In this document: piece by piece, positions 44,201 to 53,000 of the stretch
Position numbering within the stretch: position 1 is the stretch's first letter
Layout: each line of letters starts with the position of its first letter
NCBI GenBank assembly: GCA_903837355.1
Contig: CAILUI010000133.1
Span: forward strand, 1 to 64,000
DNA: 64,000 nucleotides
Direction: 5' to 3'
DNA from: an uncultured Victivallales bacterium
Lineage (GTDB): Bacteria; Verrucomicrobiota; Lentisphaeria; Oligosphaerales; JAFGRS01
Program-made: the position numbers and the translations under genes
Notes under the pieces: generated by a model
Seen by the model: only the letters and a program-made list of their open reading frames with translations
What the model was told of the DNA's origin: nothing
Databases searched by the model: none

Positions 44201-47200
44201 GATTTCGCACCGCTGCCTTTTTGGACCCAGCCGGCGCTGGCAGCGGCCACCGGCCACTCCCTGTTGCTGACAGCGCAGTCGACGGTCTACGCGTGGGGTG
44301 CCAACACCTCTGGCCAACTCGGCCGGGGCACGTTCGAGTCGCCCGCCCTGCCCGCCCTGGTGCGGGATCCCTCTGGCGTCGACGCTCTGACTGGCGTTGT
44401 CGGGGTCGCGGCCGGCGGGGAGCACAGCCTGGCGCTGACGGCTGACGGCGAGGTCCGCGCCTGGGGGTCGAACCAGTACGGCCAGTGCGGACAGGGAGTC
44501 GGCGGAGCGACTCCCCAGGCTCTGCCGCTGCCGGCTGCGGTGCCTGAGGCGGAGGGCAGCGAGGGCCCATTGGCAGGAATCCGGGCGATCGCTGCCGGGG
44601 CTTACTTCTCGGCGGCCCTCGACAGCGCTGGGGCCGTCTGGTGTTGGGGACGCAACCACCGCGGCCAACTCGGCCTCGGCGACCAGAGCGACCGCGGGGC
44701 GCCGACTCGGGTGGACGGCGCGGGAAGGTCGGGGCCACCGCCCTGGGTGGCGGTCGCTGCCGGCCAGACGTTCATGCTGGCCCTGGACGGCGACGGCGGC
44801 GTCTGGAGCTGGGGCGGCAACGATTCCGGGCAGCTTGGCCAGGGCGGCTATGCAGCGGTCTCACTGCCGACGCGGGTGCCTGGGCTCACCGAGGTGGTCG
44901 CCATCGCCGCCGGGGCGGCGGCCTATGGCGAATCGGCGTTCGCCCTGCGGCGCGACGGCACGCTCTGGGCCTGGGGCGGCAATCACGATGGCATGCTGGG
45001 CAATGGCACGACCGAGGGGGCACCCGTGCCGGCGCCGGTGCAGGGGCTGAGCGGGGTCGTCGCCCTCGCCGTGGGCCACTACCATGTCGCGGCGTTGGAC
45101 CAGGAGGGGCAGGTGTGGACCTGGGGAGCGGGCTACCATGGCGCCCTCGGTACCGGCAGCCTGGCCGATGCTCTGCTACCGGTGCGGGTCGCCGCCTTGC
45201 CGGGCCCCGCCCGCCAGGTGGCCGCCGGCGGTGCCTACACCCTGGCCATACTGGCCAATGGCGACCTCTATGGCTGGGGTTACAATGAGGACGACCAGCT
45301 CGGCCAGCGCTACCTGCCACCGCGCCAGAGCACTCCCGCGGCCCTCGGCCTGAGCGCTGGCGACCCCACCGCCGTCGCCGTGGCTCTGACCATCCGCGCC
45401 TGGCCGACCGCGGCTGGAACGACTCGGCCAGCGTCCGGCGTCCACTGGTTCCCCGCCGGTGCCGTGGTGGCGGTCGAGGCGATCGCCGAGCCCAACTGGC
45501 GCTTCACCCACTGGCAGGGGCTGGTGGCCGACCCGAGCGCGAGCGGGACGACCGCGCCCATGGCGGGAGCGCACGAGTTGACGGCGTGCTTCGAGCCAAC
45601 GCCGCACGTGGTTCGTCTCGGCGAGGTCACGGGGCCGCCGGGGGGCGAGGTACGACTGCCCCTGCTGCTGGAGCCGGGAGCCGAGCCCTTCGCGGGCTTG
45701 CAGGCCGAACTCCTCGTGCCGGCGCCGCTGCACGTCTATGGGCTGCAGTTGGGACCGGCATTTGCCGCAGACCGCTTCGTGCTTGACGGGCAGCGCACCG
45801 GGCGTCCAGACGGCACTGCGGTCAGGCTGCTGGTGTTCGGGACGGCGCCGGGGCTGGCCTTGCCCCCTCCGGCCGAGGTCCTGGCCTGGATCCGGATCGG
45901 GATCGCGGCGGGGACGCCGGTCGGCGACTACCCAGTCCGGTTCGCGTCGGGAGGTCTCGAGAGCGCTGACGAATCACCGGCCATCCTGGCCTCGGCGGCG
46001 GGCGAGTACCTGGTCACGGCGCCCGAGTGCCACGCTGGCGGCGTGCGGGTCGAGTGCCTGCAGGCGCCCACGGTGGCCTTGCGGGTTCGCTGCGCCGCCC
46101 ATCCGAGCGACCGCCTGGGCGCAGCGGAGTTCGCCACCTACGGGACGATGCCGCGGGTACGTCTCGACCGTCCGTACGTGGTCGAGATCTGGCTGCGCGA
46201 TCTCGGGAGTGCCCCCGTCGGCTTTGCGGCAGCCGCGCTGGACATCGAGTTCGACGAGACGCTGCTGGCGGTGACGGCCCTGCATCACGGGGTGGATTTC
46301 GCCGGGGCGGTCACGGGCGAACTGGGGGCCGACCGAGTGACCGGGTTCGGCGGCGCCGCGGCGGTCGCGGCGGCGGCCGCCGCCCCCGGCAGCGAGGGCT
46401 GGGTGCGGCTTGGCTGGCTCGACCTGGAGGCGCTGGGACCGGGCCAGGCGCGAATCGCCCTGGCGACCGAGGACGCCTGGGTTGCCCGTCCTGACGGCAC
46501 GCCGTACGCCGCCCTCGACGTTGCCTGGCTGGACACGCCGACGCTGCTCGAGCAGGACGCCAACCGTCCACCGGTCGCCCCGGACATCGACCGGCTGGCG
46601 GTACGCCGGGGCGGGGCGGTGTCGATCTCTCTGCCGGGCTCCGATCCGGACGGCTGCGATCCGCTTGCGTTCAGCATCGTCACCGCGCCGGAGCATGGCA
46701 CCTTGACGGCCGGCGAGTTACCCGGGTATTACCTCTATACGCCCGTCGCCGGCTTTGTCGGCGAGGACAACCTGACCTATCGGGTTTCCGACGGTGAGTT
46801 TGCGGCGGCGCTCGGGAATGTGAGGCTGTTGGTTCACCTGGAGTTCGCGCTCTCGTTGCGCTGCGGGTGGAACTTTATCTCGCTGCCGTTGCGGCCTTTG
46901 GCGACGTCGCCGGCCGAACTGCTGGCGCCGTTGGCTAGCGCTTCGGCGCCACGGCTGTGGCAGTGGACGGGGCCCGGTCCGGGACATGGGGCCTACCGGC
47001 TGGTCAGCGAGGTGGCGCCCCTGGTCGGTTACTGGCTGTTCGTCGAGGGTACCGAAGCGCCGGCGCCACTGGTCGTGGCGGGGCTTCCGGTGCCCGGTGC
47101 GGTAGCCCTGCGGCCAGGCTGGCAGACGGTCGGCCCGGGCGCGGTGGTGGGTGGCCTGTCAGCCCCCGTCGTCGTCTGCTGGCGCTGGACGCCGACCGGC

Positions 47201-47302
47201 CTGGAACCGGTCAGGGAGTTGGTGCCAGGCGGCGGCTACTGGCTGTTCGCGACCGGCAAGGGGTGGCTGGACGTGGGGGTCTATGACGATGCGCAGCGCT
47301 GA
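38216..47302 (+). CDS. Giant secreted papain-fold protease with four beta-propellers, InlB-type repeats and two cohesin-like domains
   Basis: A 3028-aa exported protein with a signal peptide (1-28) from a GTG start after GAGGTG. Domains by residue: C1A papain-like protease 60-310 with oxyanion Gln76, Cys82, His245 and Asn275; seven FG-GAP blades 458-820 (DVDGDSRPDL type); an FN3-like domain about 836-940; divergent InlB B-repeats near 942, 1312, 1396, 1846, 1926 and 2387; six Kelch blades 1022-1308 (WVLGG...NDVWSSTDG); two blocks of seven RCC1 blades, 1475-1843 and 2002-2383 (HSVALRRDGTVWTWG); cohesin-like domains 2464-2602 and 2622-2780; a cadherin-like domain 2782-2878; and a C-terminal WNFISLPL module. 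The adjacent dockerin protease is its likely partner. Assignments after 2460 are by pattern. Confidence 0.85.
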   Translation: MKRRWLPEHGWGRALVLLILVGGSRGLAQPRVSGLATISAAEMATLSARMFVPQAQRVELPTRVANTQYLPVVGDQGGLGTCAAFAVFYYAKTYEEAREHGWIRPDPAVNPERVASPAFGLRATSKGTSRSGLVGINHFSAAGILVDKGCAPWSVTPYSDAIDPGLWPTEAEWRAAMPWRSQAFGRVPDIHTATGLRLFKEYLARGNVAVVTMRVHTTLDNYPGWMGDDNGVYYTDAGTPWRDGHALAVIGYDDELTYYDAERQEIRTGALLAVNSWGPAWGVEEPSAGSKGFIRIAYDYVTAGNIDGNAALVLSDRLAYEPRLWAKATFSHSQPRLFSLGVLGDLSSRLHQPGWQQQALAETSLMNAAVSTTILTDLTDYLDLPTWNVTLSALDMVGVVDLVFGRQPGNGLESFGLIAADGSEVWSADPPLVTGGSLAPTQARIDMFTADATALAGLHLREGGAAWGDVDGDSRPDLAVTGSHYPGGGGGPVAITRVYRQQADGSFVQAPITLPGTAHGEVAWADVDSDGRLDLLVAGEAGSRLFLSDGAAGLVDRGLDLPAAEARQAVVADLDLDGRPDLILASAQSTVVLWQTAAGAFVEAIRPLPALTDGAVAVADLDGDGWLDIAMVGSSAGTAVGMVWRNQSDRTFVAVDSGLPATRGGDLAFADWDADGWVDAAVCGREPFSPYGALRILHNRGDGTFAEVPGTFTPLSAARLAWADLDANGYPELVAVGREMVAGATTIEDAYVNHTLFIRRHGQEGFKQMEFPLPQVAGGDWRAPLLAVADVSGNGAPDLLVGGSAGAVNEADPAKIPALLIRNLSPTFPFVARVNQPPAAPSGLSGEALPAGGARLNWATATDPETPNAGLSYVLRLGTAPGAGDILSGVLPPGAAGTLPPAPLVLRDLPAGRLYWSVAAVDPAGAVSDWSPEASLALAAYTPTSVLLIEAEPAYAGAVVPGVGSHWSQRGVAVAITALPAPGFHFVGWTGAVADPTGAATTVALDHDTLIVARFEKNVESADLAWQRRTAAAAWSARGEFPLLSHNGRLWVLGGSEFGTLRNDVWSSTDGASWRRETAAAGWSPRCRHPGVVFAGRLWVLGGSTATGAAADVWSSADGVAWQYEGDAAWGARDQHAAAVHDGAIYVAAGWQAGGYPRDVWRSTDGRTWTELTGWAGWPRRTAPLLATFDGALWLLGGWVSEGQPYYANDVWRSVDGVSWERILAVAPWAGRSEASLVVLDNRMWVLGGRDASAWRNDVWSSTNGAEWVPGTAANWPARTWAGQVRHNNLVYVAGGNTRLNDVWSGSPKLPPTGRWALTLKTFHVPDGTVNPNQGGTTVPPPGRYTGFGSTPLALAAVPETGWQLAGWDGPVQSPTAATTALTPSGEMTVTARFVKSDTLGALLTLTAEPPEGGAIEPAGQSHWVTLGTRFTVQATPAFGWRFSHWTGPVEAPTATATSLTVTGASQVTAHFESEGFRPLATLTGGRSHSLILDQTGNLWVSGDNRYGQLGVALEVKSTNVLYALSPLSDVAAVAAGAEHSVALRRDGTVWTWGIGFSGQCGRALPAQAAVEVGPVADLPVVTAIAVGEAFTLALDNDGGVWGWGSAAYGELTTAAAMGYSRTPVRLVGANGLGSLDEIVALAAGSRHGLVLSATGQAYGWGHNDRGQLGDGSGLSRPYPVAIRGLAGVRLLAAGGSGGSGDAHSVAVLADGSVRAWGANTAGQLGDGTRSDRHVPVVVLGLTAVVQIACGTRHTVALDRQGRVWTWGSNTLGQLGGGSRDDRPQPQLVAGLPRIRAVGAGENTTLAAADDGAVYAWGQNDDGQAAAGEAADVLVPQALTGFDSEATAVTVTLSMSVGAGAGTAPGAGEYRGWLGATLPLQAQPGPRYAFQSWQGPVADAAAAETTVRLDGAVACRADFALQPGLDPHLHLVVRPAGAGCLEPAAATTEYPLGRTVALRATPNHRHTFAGWSGDVPESATQTVDVVMDRDRWIVADFAPLPFWTQPALAAATGHSLLLTAQSTVYAWGANTSGQLGRGTFESPALPALVRDPSGVDALTGVVGVAAGGEHSLALTADGEVRAWGSNQYGQCGQGVGGATPQALPLPAAVPEAEGSEGPLAGIRAIAAGAYFSAALDSAGAVWCWGRNHRGQLGLGDQSDRGAPTRVDGAGRSGPPPWVAVAAGQTFMLALDGDGGVWSWGGNDSGQLGQGGYAAVSLPTRVPGLTEVVAIAAGAAAYGESAFALRRDGTLWAWGGNHDGMLGNGTTEGAPVPAPVQGLSGVVALAVGHYHVAALDQEGQVWTWGAGYHGALGTGSLADALLPVRVAALPGPARQVAAGGAYTLAILANGDLYGWGYNEDDQLGQRYLPPRQSTPAALGLSAGDPTAVAVALTIRAWPTAAGTTRPASGVHWFPAGAVVAVEAIAEPNWRFTHWQGLVADPSASGTTAPMAGAHELTACFEPTPHVVRLGEVTGPPGGEVRLPLLLEPGAEPFAGLQAELLVPAPLHVYGLQLGPAFAADRFVLDGQRTGRPDGTAVRLLVFGTAPGLALPPPAEVLAWIRIGIAAGTPVGDYPVRFASGGLESADESPAILASAAGEYLVTAPECHAGGVRVECLQAPTVALRVRCAAHPSDRLGAAEFATYGTMPRVRLDRPYVVEIWLRDLGSAPVGFAAAALDIEFDETLLAVTALHHGVDFAGAVTGELGADRVTGFGGAAAVAAAAAAPGSEGWVRLGWLDLEALGPGQARIALATEDAWVARPDGTPYAALDVAWLDTPTLLEQDANRPPVAPDIDRLAVRRGGAVSISLPGSDPDGCDPLAFSIVTAPEHGTLTAGELPGYYLYTPVAGFVGEDNLTYRVSDGEFAAALGNVRLLVHLEFALSLRCGWNFISLPLRPLATSPAELLAPLASASAPRLWQWTGPGPGHGAYRLVSEVAPLVGYWLFVEGTEAPAPLVVAGLPVPGAVALRPGWQTVGPGAVVGGLSAPVVVCWRWTPTGLEPVRELVPGGGYWLFATGKGWLDVGVYDDAQR

Positions 47303-49799
47303 CCTGCCAACGACAGTCCGCCGGCTCGGGGCGCTGGCGCTCTGGATGTTCTGGCTGCTTGCCCCCACCGTCGCCGCGGCCGGAGTGCCCGGTGACGTCA
47401 ACGGCGACGGCCGGGTCGACGTGGTCGACCTGGTGCTGACTGCCAACATGGCGGCCCGCCTGGCGGCTCCCGACGCGCGGGCTGACCTCGACGGCGATGG
47501 CGGGGTCACCGACGAGGACGTCCGCCGGTTGCGCGAGCTGATCATCGTCCCTGCCGCCGTCGTGCGCGTGCCGCTGGCCGCGGCCGTGGTCGGTCCCGGC
47601 GGCAGCGTGCTCGGCGACGCGACATTCACCGTCAACATCCCGGCGGGCGCCTTGGCCAGCGGCCGGCTGGTGAGCCTCGACCGTCTGCCTGAGGAGCAGC
47701 CATTCCAGCCCGGCGAGGCAGCGCCAGTCTACGAGATCGCCGGCCTGGGGGCGGGGCAGATGGGGGCTGTCGAGATCCGCTTCAAGGGTGCCGCGAGAGG
47801 GCGTCAGGGGTTGCCGCAGGTGGCCGTCGGCGAATTCCTGGTGCCGCACAGCGCCAACCAACCGCAGTGGTTCTACTACCGGCTCGATGGCGACGACGTG
47901 CTGGCGGCTGGCGACGACGTGCTGGTGCGCGTGCCCGTCCCCCGGGTGCCGGCGGAACGCGGCCCAACGCGGGCGGTCGACCTGTCGGACTACACGCTGC
48001 GCATCTCACTGCTGCCTACTGTGTGGAACGAGTACCGCGGCGAGCGGTTCACCGTGTACTACCCCTTCGCGCTCAGGCTCAGCGATATCCAGAGTCTGGC
48101 GACGGCTCTCGAACAGGCTTACGAGCGGTTGGCGGCTGCCCCCCTCTCGTTTCCCTATCCGACGGGTATGCGGGTGCAGGTCTGGGTGCGCGCGCTGGAC
48201 CAGGCCCTGCAGGGGGAGACGGCGACCCCCAGCTTCTGGTCTTCCTACCACGGCTACATCGACATTAACTCGGCCCTGATTCGTGATCGCGCGCTGGTGC
48301 GGATCGTCGCCGCACACGAGTTCATGCATGTGATCCAGGGCTTCTATGACACCGGGAGGATCACCATGTGGATCGACGAGGCCACCGCCACCTGGGCCGA
48401 GACACTCGCGGCTCCCGTTCCGGCCGACTACGCGCCGAGTGTCTTCCAGGGCAATATGTCGGCGCCCTTCGGGCGTTGGCACCGGCAACCCTACTTCAGT
48501 TGGGGCTGGACTAAGGGGGGAGCGGACGAGCACGGCTACGGGATGTCTTCCCTCTTCGACTACCTGGTCAACCGTCGTGCCGACAGCGACGGCGGCATCG
48601 TCCGCCGCATCTACGACAGGATCACGGCCGGCCGTCACCCGCTGGTAGCACTGGCCGAGGAAGCGCCCGGTGGCGATTTCCCGGCGCTGCGCCATGATTT
48701 CTTCCGCGTTCTGCTGACCGACGGCATCTATGGCATGACGCTGGGCAACCTCGTCATCGCCGATCCGAGGCTGCGGGCCACCCCTTTCGTCGCGCTCCTG
48801 ACCGCCGAGGAGATCGCCCAGGGGCGGGAATTGAGGCTGCCCGTCGACGATCTGGGAGCGACCTTGGTCGAGCTGGCCATCGACACCCAGCGTCTCGACC
48901 CGGACAGCGTGGTGCGAGCCCACCTCGAAGGAGCGAACGGGCACCTGCTGGCCTTCAACCGACGCGCTGTCCTCACCACGTTTCTCGGCGCTGGGCAGCC
49001 CTGCGGCGACCAGCAATGGGTGATCGATACGCCCGCCGCCCGCGCTTGCCTGGACCCGTTCCTGATACAGCCATCCGGCCGCAGTCGCCACTCGCTCGCC
49101 TACGCCGTCCTCAACGATACCTTCGTCGCGCCCTACGACGGCCGCCGCGACTACACCTTGCGGCTGGCGATCTCGCAACCCTATGCGTTCCGACCGGACA
49201 CCCTTCTGTTGCCGGGCATGTACGTCAACGGCTACCCGTTCCACTGCCCGACCGTGCAGGTGACCGGCAGTTTCGCCGGCGCCTTCACCTCGGCCATCGA
49301 CGATCAACTGAGCAGCGGCCCCGAGGGCACCGGCATCAAACACGTCTATGCCAAGCTGGTCCGCCCACTGCCCCAGACCATCCGCCTCAAGGTGAAGCTG
49401 ACCATGGTCGGCAACCGGGTGGACATCGGCCGCGACGAGTATCTGCAGGCGAGCCTCGGCAACCTCTACCTCTTCTCCTACCTGAGCTGGAACGAACTCG
49501 ACACCGACGACCTGGGCAGTTCCCGCCTGATCGGTCCCGACGGCATCGACATCACGGTCACCGCGGCGGCTCCCGTCTTCAATGCGACCGTCTACGCGAT
49601 GGTCGACTACGAGCAGCATTGGGCCGGGGTCGTGGAACCGTGGTCGCTGCTGCGGCCTGTCCTACACGTCCAGTTCTACGCGACTGATACCCCCTTCTAC
49701 CTGCCGGCGCCCCCCAGCGGTAAGAGCGGGGGCGAGGCCAATGCCATTAACCTTCCCGTTCTGTTTGGCGGCGCGGGGCGATTGCCGGTCGCACGCTGA
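47289..49799 (+). CDS. Secreted zinc metallopeptidase with N-terminal type I dockerin
   Basis: An 836-aa exported protein overlapping the giant gene by 14 bases. The ATG at 47289 is favoured because GGGGG lies nine bases upstream; one at 47283 is too close. After the signal peptide (1-31), residues 34-85 form a type I dockerin with two calcium loops, DVNGDGRVDVVD (36-47) and DLDGDGGVTDED (66-77). A beta domain follows, then a gluzincin-like site HEFMH (343-347) with a downstream glutamate in WIDEATATWAE (Glu364). This HExxH...W-x-E-x-xA-x-W layout occurs in secreted zinc proteases of PVC and Bacteroidetes. The rest (450-836) is beta-rich. Dockerin at the N terminus and a cohesin-bearing neighbour suggest docking outside the cell. 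Confidence 0.85.
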   Translation: MRSADLPTTVRRLGALALWMFWLLAPTVAAAGVPGDVNGDGRVDVVDLVLTANMAARLAAPDARADLDGDGGVTDEDVRRLRELIIVPAAVVRVPLAAAVVGPGGSVLGDATFTVNIPAGALASGRLVSLDRLPEEQPFQPGEAAPVYEIAGLGAGQMGAVEIRFKGAARGRQGLPQVAVGEFLVPHSANQPQWFYYRLDGDDVLAAGDDVLVRVPVPRVPAERGPTRAVDLSDYTLRISLLPTVWNEYRGERFTVYYPFALRLSDIQSLATALEQAYERLAAAPLSFPYPTGMRVQVWVRALDQALQGETATPSFWSSYHGYIDINSALIRDRALVRIVAAHEFMHVIQGFYDTGRITMWIDEATATWAETLAAPVPADYAPSVFQGNMSAPFGRWHRQPYFSWGWTKGGADEHGYGMSSLFDYLVNRRADSDGGIVRRIYDRITAGRHPLVALAEEAPGGDFPALRHDFFRVLLTDGIYGMTLGNLVIADPRLRATPFVALLTAEEIAQGRELRLPVDDLGATLVELAIDTQRLDPDSVVRAHLEGANGHLLAFNRRAVLTTFLGAGQPCGDQQWVIDTPAARACLDPFLIQPSGRSRHSLAYAVLNDTFVAPYDGRRDYTLRLAISQPYAFRPDTLLLPGMYVNGYPFHCPTVQVTGSFAGAFTSAIDDQLSSGPEGTGIKHVYAKLVRPLPQTIRLKVKLTMVGNRVDIGRDEYLQASLGNLYLFSYLSWNELDTDDLGSSRLIGPDGIDITVTAAAPVFNATVYAMVDYEQHWAGVVEPWSLLRPVLHVQFYATDTPFYLPAPPSGKSGGEANAINLPVLFGGAGRLPVAR

Positions 49800-50011
49800 G
49801 CGTGCGGCCGGGGTCGGGTACTGGCACCCCCGACCTACTTGCCCGTCTACAAGCCGAGGGTGCGGCCAGAAAGTTAACAGCATCGGGGGCGAGATCCCCC
49901 TCTCGGGAGTACCCCCCGCGAGGCCAGCCGCGTCGAGTAGCAGGTGGGGATTCCATCTGCCGCGGTGATTCGTTGCCGCCATACCACTATCCCGGAGGTC
50001 CTTCACCCTCC
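49800..50011. terminator. Convergent gap with a weak stem-loop
   Basis: The 212-bp gap between the metallopeptidase and the histidine kinase contains GGTCGGG (49812-49818) and its complement CCCGACC (49829-49835) around a 10-base loop. There is no T-tract, so the terminator role is tentative; nothing else is recognised. Confidence 0.35.
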
Positions 50012-53000
50012 CTACGACGAGGGCGTCGCCGCGCCGCCGCCGTCCAACACCTCGCGCACCTTACGGGCCAGATCGTGGCGCGAGAACGGCTTGGGCAGGA
50101 ACGGTACCTCGGCACCCAGCGCACCTCGCTGTGTCATCACGTCGGCGGTGTAGCCCGACATGAACAGGCACTTCAGGTTGGGGTGCTTCTCGGCAAGACG
50201 TCCGGCCAGGTCGGGGCCGTTCATGCCGGGCATGATCACGTCGGTGATAAGCAGGTGGATGGAGCCGGCATGCGCGCCCGCGAGGCGCAGGGCTTCCTCT
50301 GGCCTCTCCGCCGCCAACACCGTGTAGCCCAAGGCCTCGAGAAACAGCCGCGACGTGACACGGACAGACTTCTCGTCTTCGGCCAGCAGGATCGTCTCCG
50401 TGCCACGTGGCAGCCTCTCGGGGGTCGCTGCGACCGACCCACTGTCGGCAGCCGAGGTTGCCCGCGGTAGGTGGATGCTGAACGTTGTTCCCTTGCCCAC
50501 CTCGCTCTGGACCTCGATGTGCCCGTGGTTCTGCTCGACGATGCCATACACGGTCGCCAGCCCCAAGCCGGTCCCCTTACCTACCTCCTTGGTGGTGTAG
50601 AACGGCTCGAAGATATGGGCGATAACGTCATCGCCCATGCCACAGCCGGTATCGGAGACGGTCAGCACCGCGTATTCGCCGGGGCGTGCGCCCGGGTTCT
50701 CGGCGCAATGGGCCCTATCAAGCGTGACATTGGTGGTCCCGATGGTGACCCTACCCACTCCGGCGATGGCGTCACGGGCGTTGATACAGAGGTTCACCAA
50801 GATCTGGTCGAGTTGACCGGGATCGACCTTGATCGGCCACAGATGCGTGCCCGGCATCCAGTTCACGGCAATGTCCTCGCCCAACAGGTGCCGCAGCATC
50901 TTGAGCATACCGACCAAGGCGTCGTTCAGGTCCAGCACCTTGGGTGCGATGACCTGCTTGCGGGCGAAGGCGAGGAGTTGCTTGGTGATGTCGGCCGAGC
51001 GTTGCGCATCGCGGGTGATCTCGTCCAGGTACCCGCGAACGGAGTGCTCTGGCGGCAGCCCATCCCGGCACAACTCGACGTAGTTCATGATCCCCATGAG
51101 CAGATTGTTGAAGTCATGCGCCACGCCGCCTGCCAACTGCCCCACCGATTCCATTTTCTGCACCTGCCGGACCTGGACTTCAAGGGAGGCTTTCGCCTCC
51201 TCTGCCCGCTTGCGCTCAGTGATGTCCATGATGATGCCGTGCCAGAGGGTGCCGCCATCATCCGTTCGTTCCGGGTGGGCCTGGGACCAGCGCCAGCGCA
51301 GGCCCTGTGCAGGCAGGATGACCCTGAACTCGCAGTAGAACTCCTGCAGGGTGCGGGCCGATTCCTGAATGGTTGCGGCGACACGGTCATGGTCGTCCGG
51401 GTGCAGTCTCCCGAACACCGGGGTGGCATCCTCGCGCACCTCCTCGGGCGTGACTTCGTAGATGTCATACATGCCTGGACTGGCGTAGGGGAAAGCGGAC
51501 CGCCCGTCTGGGTACAGCCGGTACTGGTAGACGACGCCTGGGACCAGCCGGGCGAGGTTCGCGAGCAGTTCGTGGCTGCGCATCCGCGCCTCCTCTGCCC
51601 GCTTGCGCTCGGTGATGTCGCGCATGGAGACGAGGCGCGCCTGGCTGCCCCGATAGGTGATCTCCGTGGCGTGCGTCTCGACGGAGAGAATGGCGCCGTC
51701 CGGCCTGACGAGTTCGATCTCGTAGGTCTCGGTGGACTGGGCGCGTGAGTGCGCGAAGACACGTTGTCGCGATTCCGGCGTGAGCGGAGTTACCTCCAGA
51801 GCGTTCCGGCCCACCAGGTCGTTGGCGCGGGGGACGCCGAGAAGTGCGGCAAACGCCTGGTTGGCGTCCAGGATGACGAAATCGCGGTGCACCATGATCC
51901 CCTCAGAGGTCACCGCCGACAACTCTCGAAAGCGCCCCTCGCTCTCCAGCAGCGCCGCCTCCGCCCGTTTGTGTTCGGCGATCTCCCACGCCACGTCGGC
52001 GAGGTAGGTGACGAGCTTCACATCCTGGTCCGTATAGTTCAGCGGTTTGTTGCCGACCCCGAGGATGGCCACGATGCGATCGTTGCGCAGGATCGGGACC
52101 ACGAGTTCGCGGACCACCGCCGCGTGGCCATCCGGAAGTCCTTTGCGGGATGGCAACGACAGGTAATCGTTATGGATCACCGGTCGCCGTTCGCGGATGC
52201 AGTCCACCCAGACCCCGGCCTCGTCAACGGCGTAGTGCGACCCTTTGCCCGTGGCCTTACAGAACTCCCGCTCCGTCCGTGTGGACCACGCCTTCAGCGT
52301 CAGCGTCTTCTGGTCCTCCGCCAGGAAATGGTAGAACCCGATCGGGCTGTCGACGAGCCGCCCAACCTCGTCGAGGGTCCTCTGCAAGACCTGATCGAGG
52401 GAGTGGCCCATCGAGTAGTCCAGCAGATCCATGCGAACCTGCACAATCGATTCCGCTTGCTTGCGCTCAGTGACGTCCATGTAGGTCCCGAGAACGCCGC
52501 TGATCTCCCCACTGGAGTCGCGTAGCGGCAGCTTACTCGTAAGCAGCGTGAGGGTACTCCCCGAGGGCGTTGTCTGGGTCTCCTCGATGAGCAGCTTGGG
52601 GCATCCGCGCTCGATTACCTGGCGGTCATCGGCGCGGTACACGTCGGCCTGAGCCCGCCACCCCATCTGGTAGTCATCTTTCCCGATGACATCCTGCGAG
52701 TCGGCAAACCCCGCATCGCGCGCAAACGCTGCGTTGCACCCCAGGTAGGTGAGATTCCTGTCCTTCCAGAACACCCGTACGGGGATTGCGTTCATGATCC
52801 CATCGAGGATCTGCTTGGACGCGCGCAAGGCCTCCTCCGCCAACTTGCGCGCGGTGATGTCCCGTTGTACGGCGACGTAGACCTCCCCGTGCCTCGGGTC
52901 GGTGTAGGCCGAAACGCTAGCACGACACCAGAAACGCCCGCCGTCCTTCCTGATGCTGTGGACGTCGCCCTGCCAACTCCCCTTCTCGCGCACGCACGTG

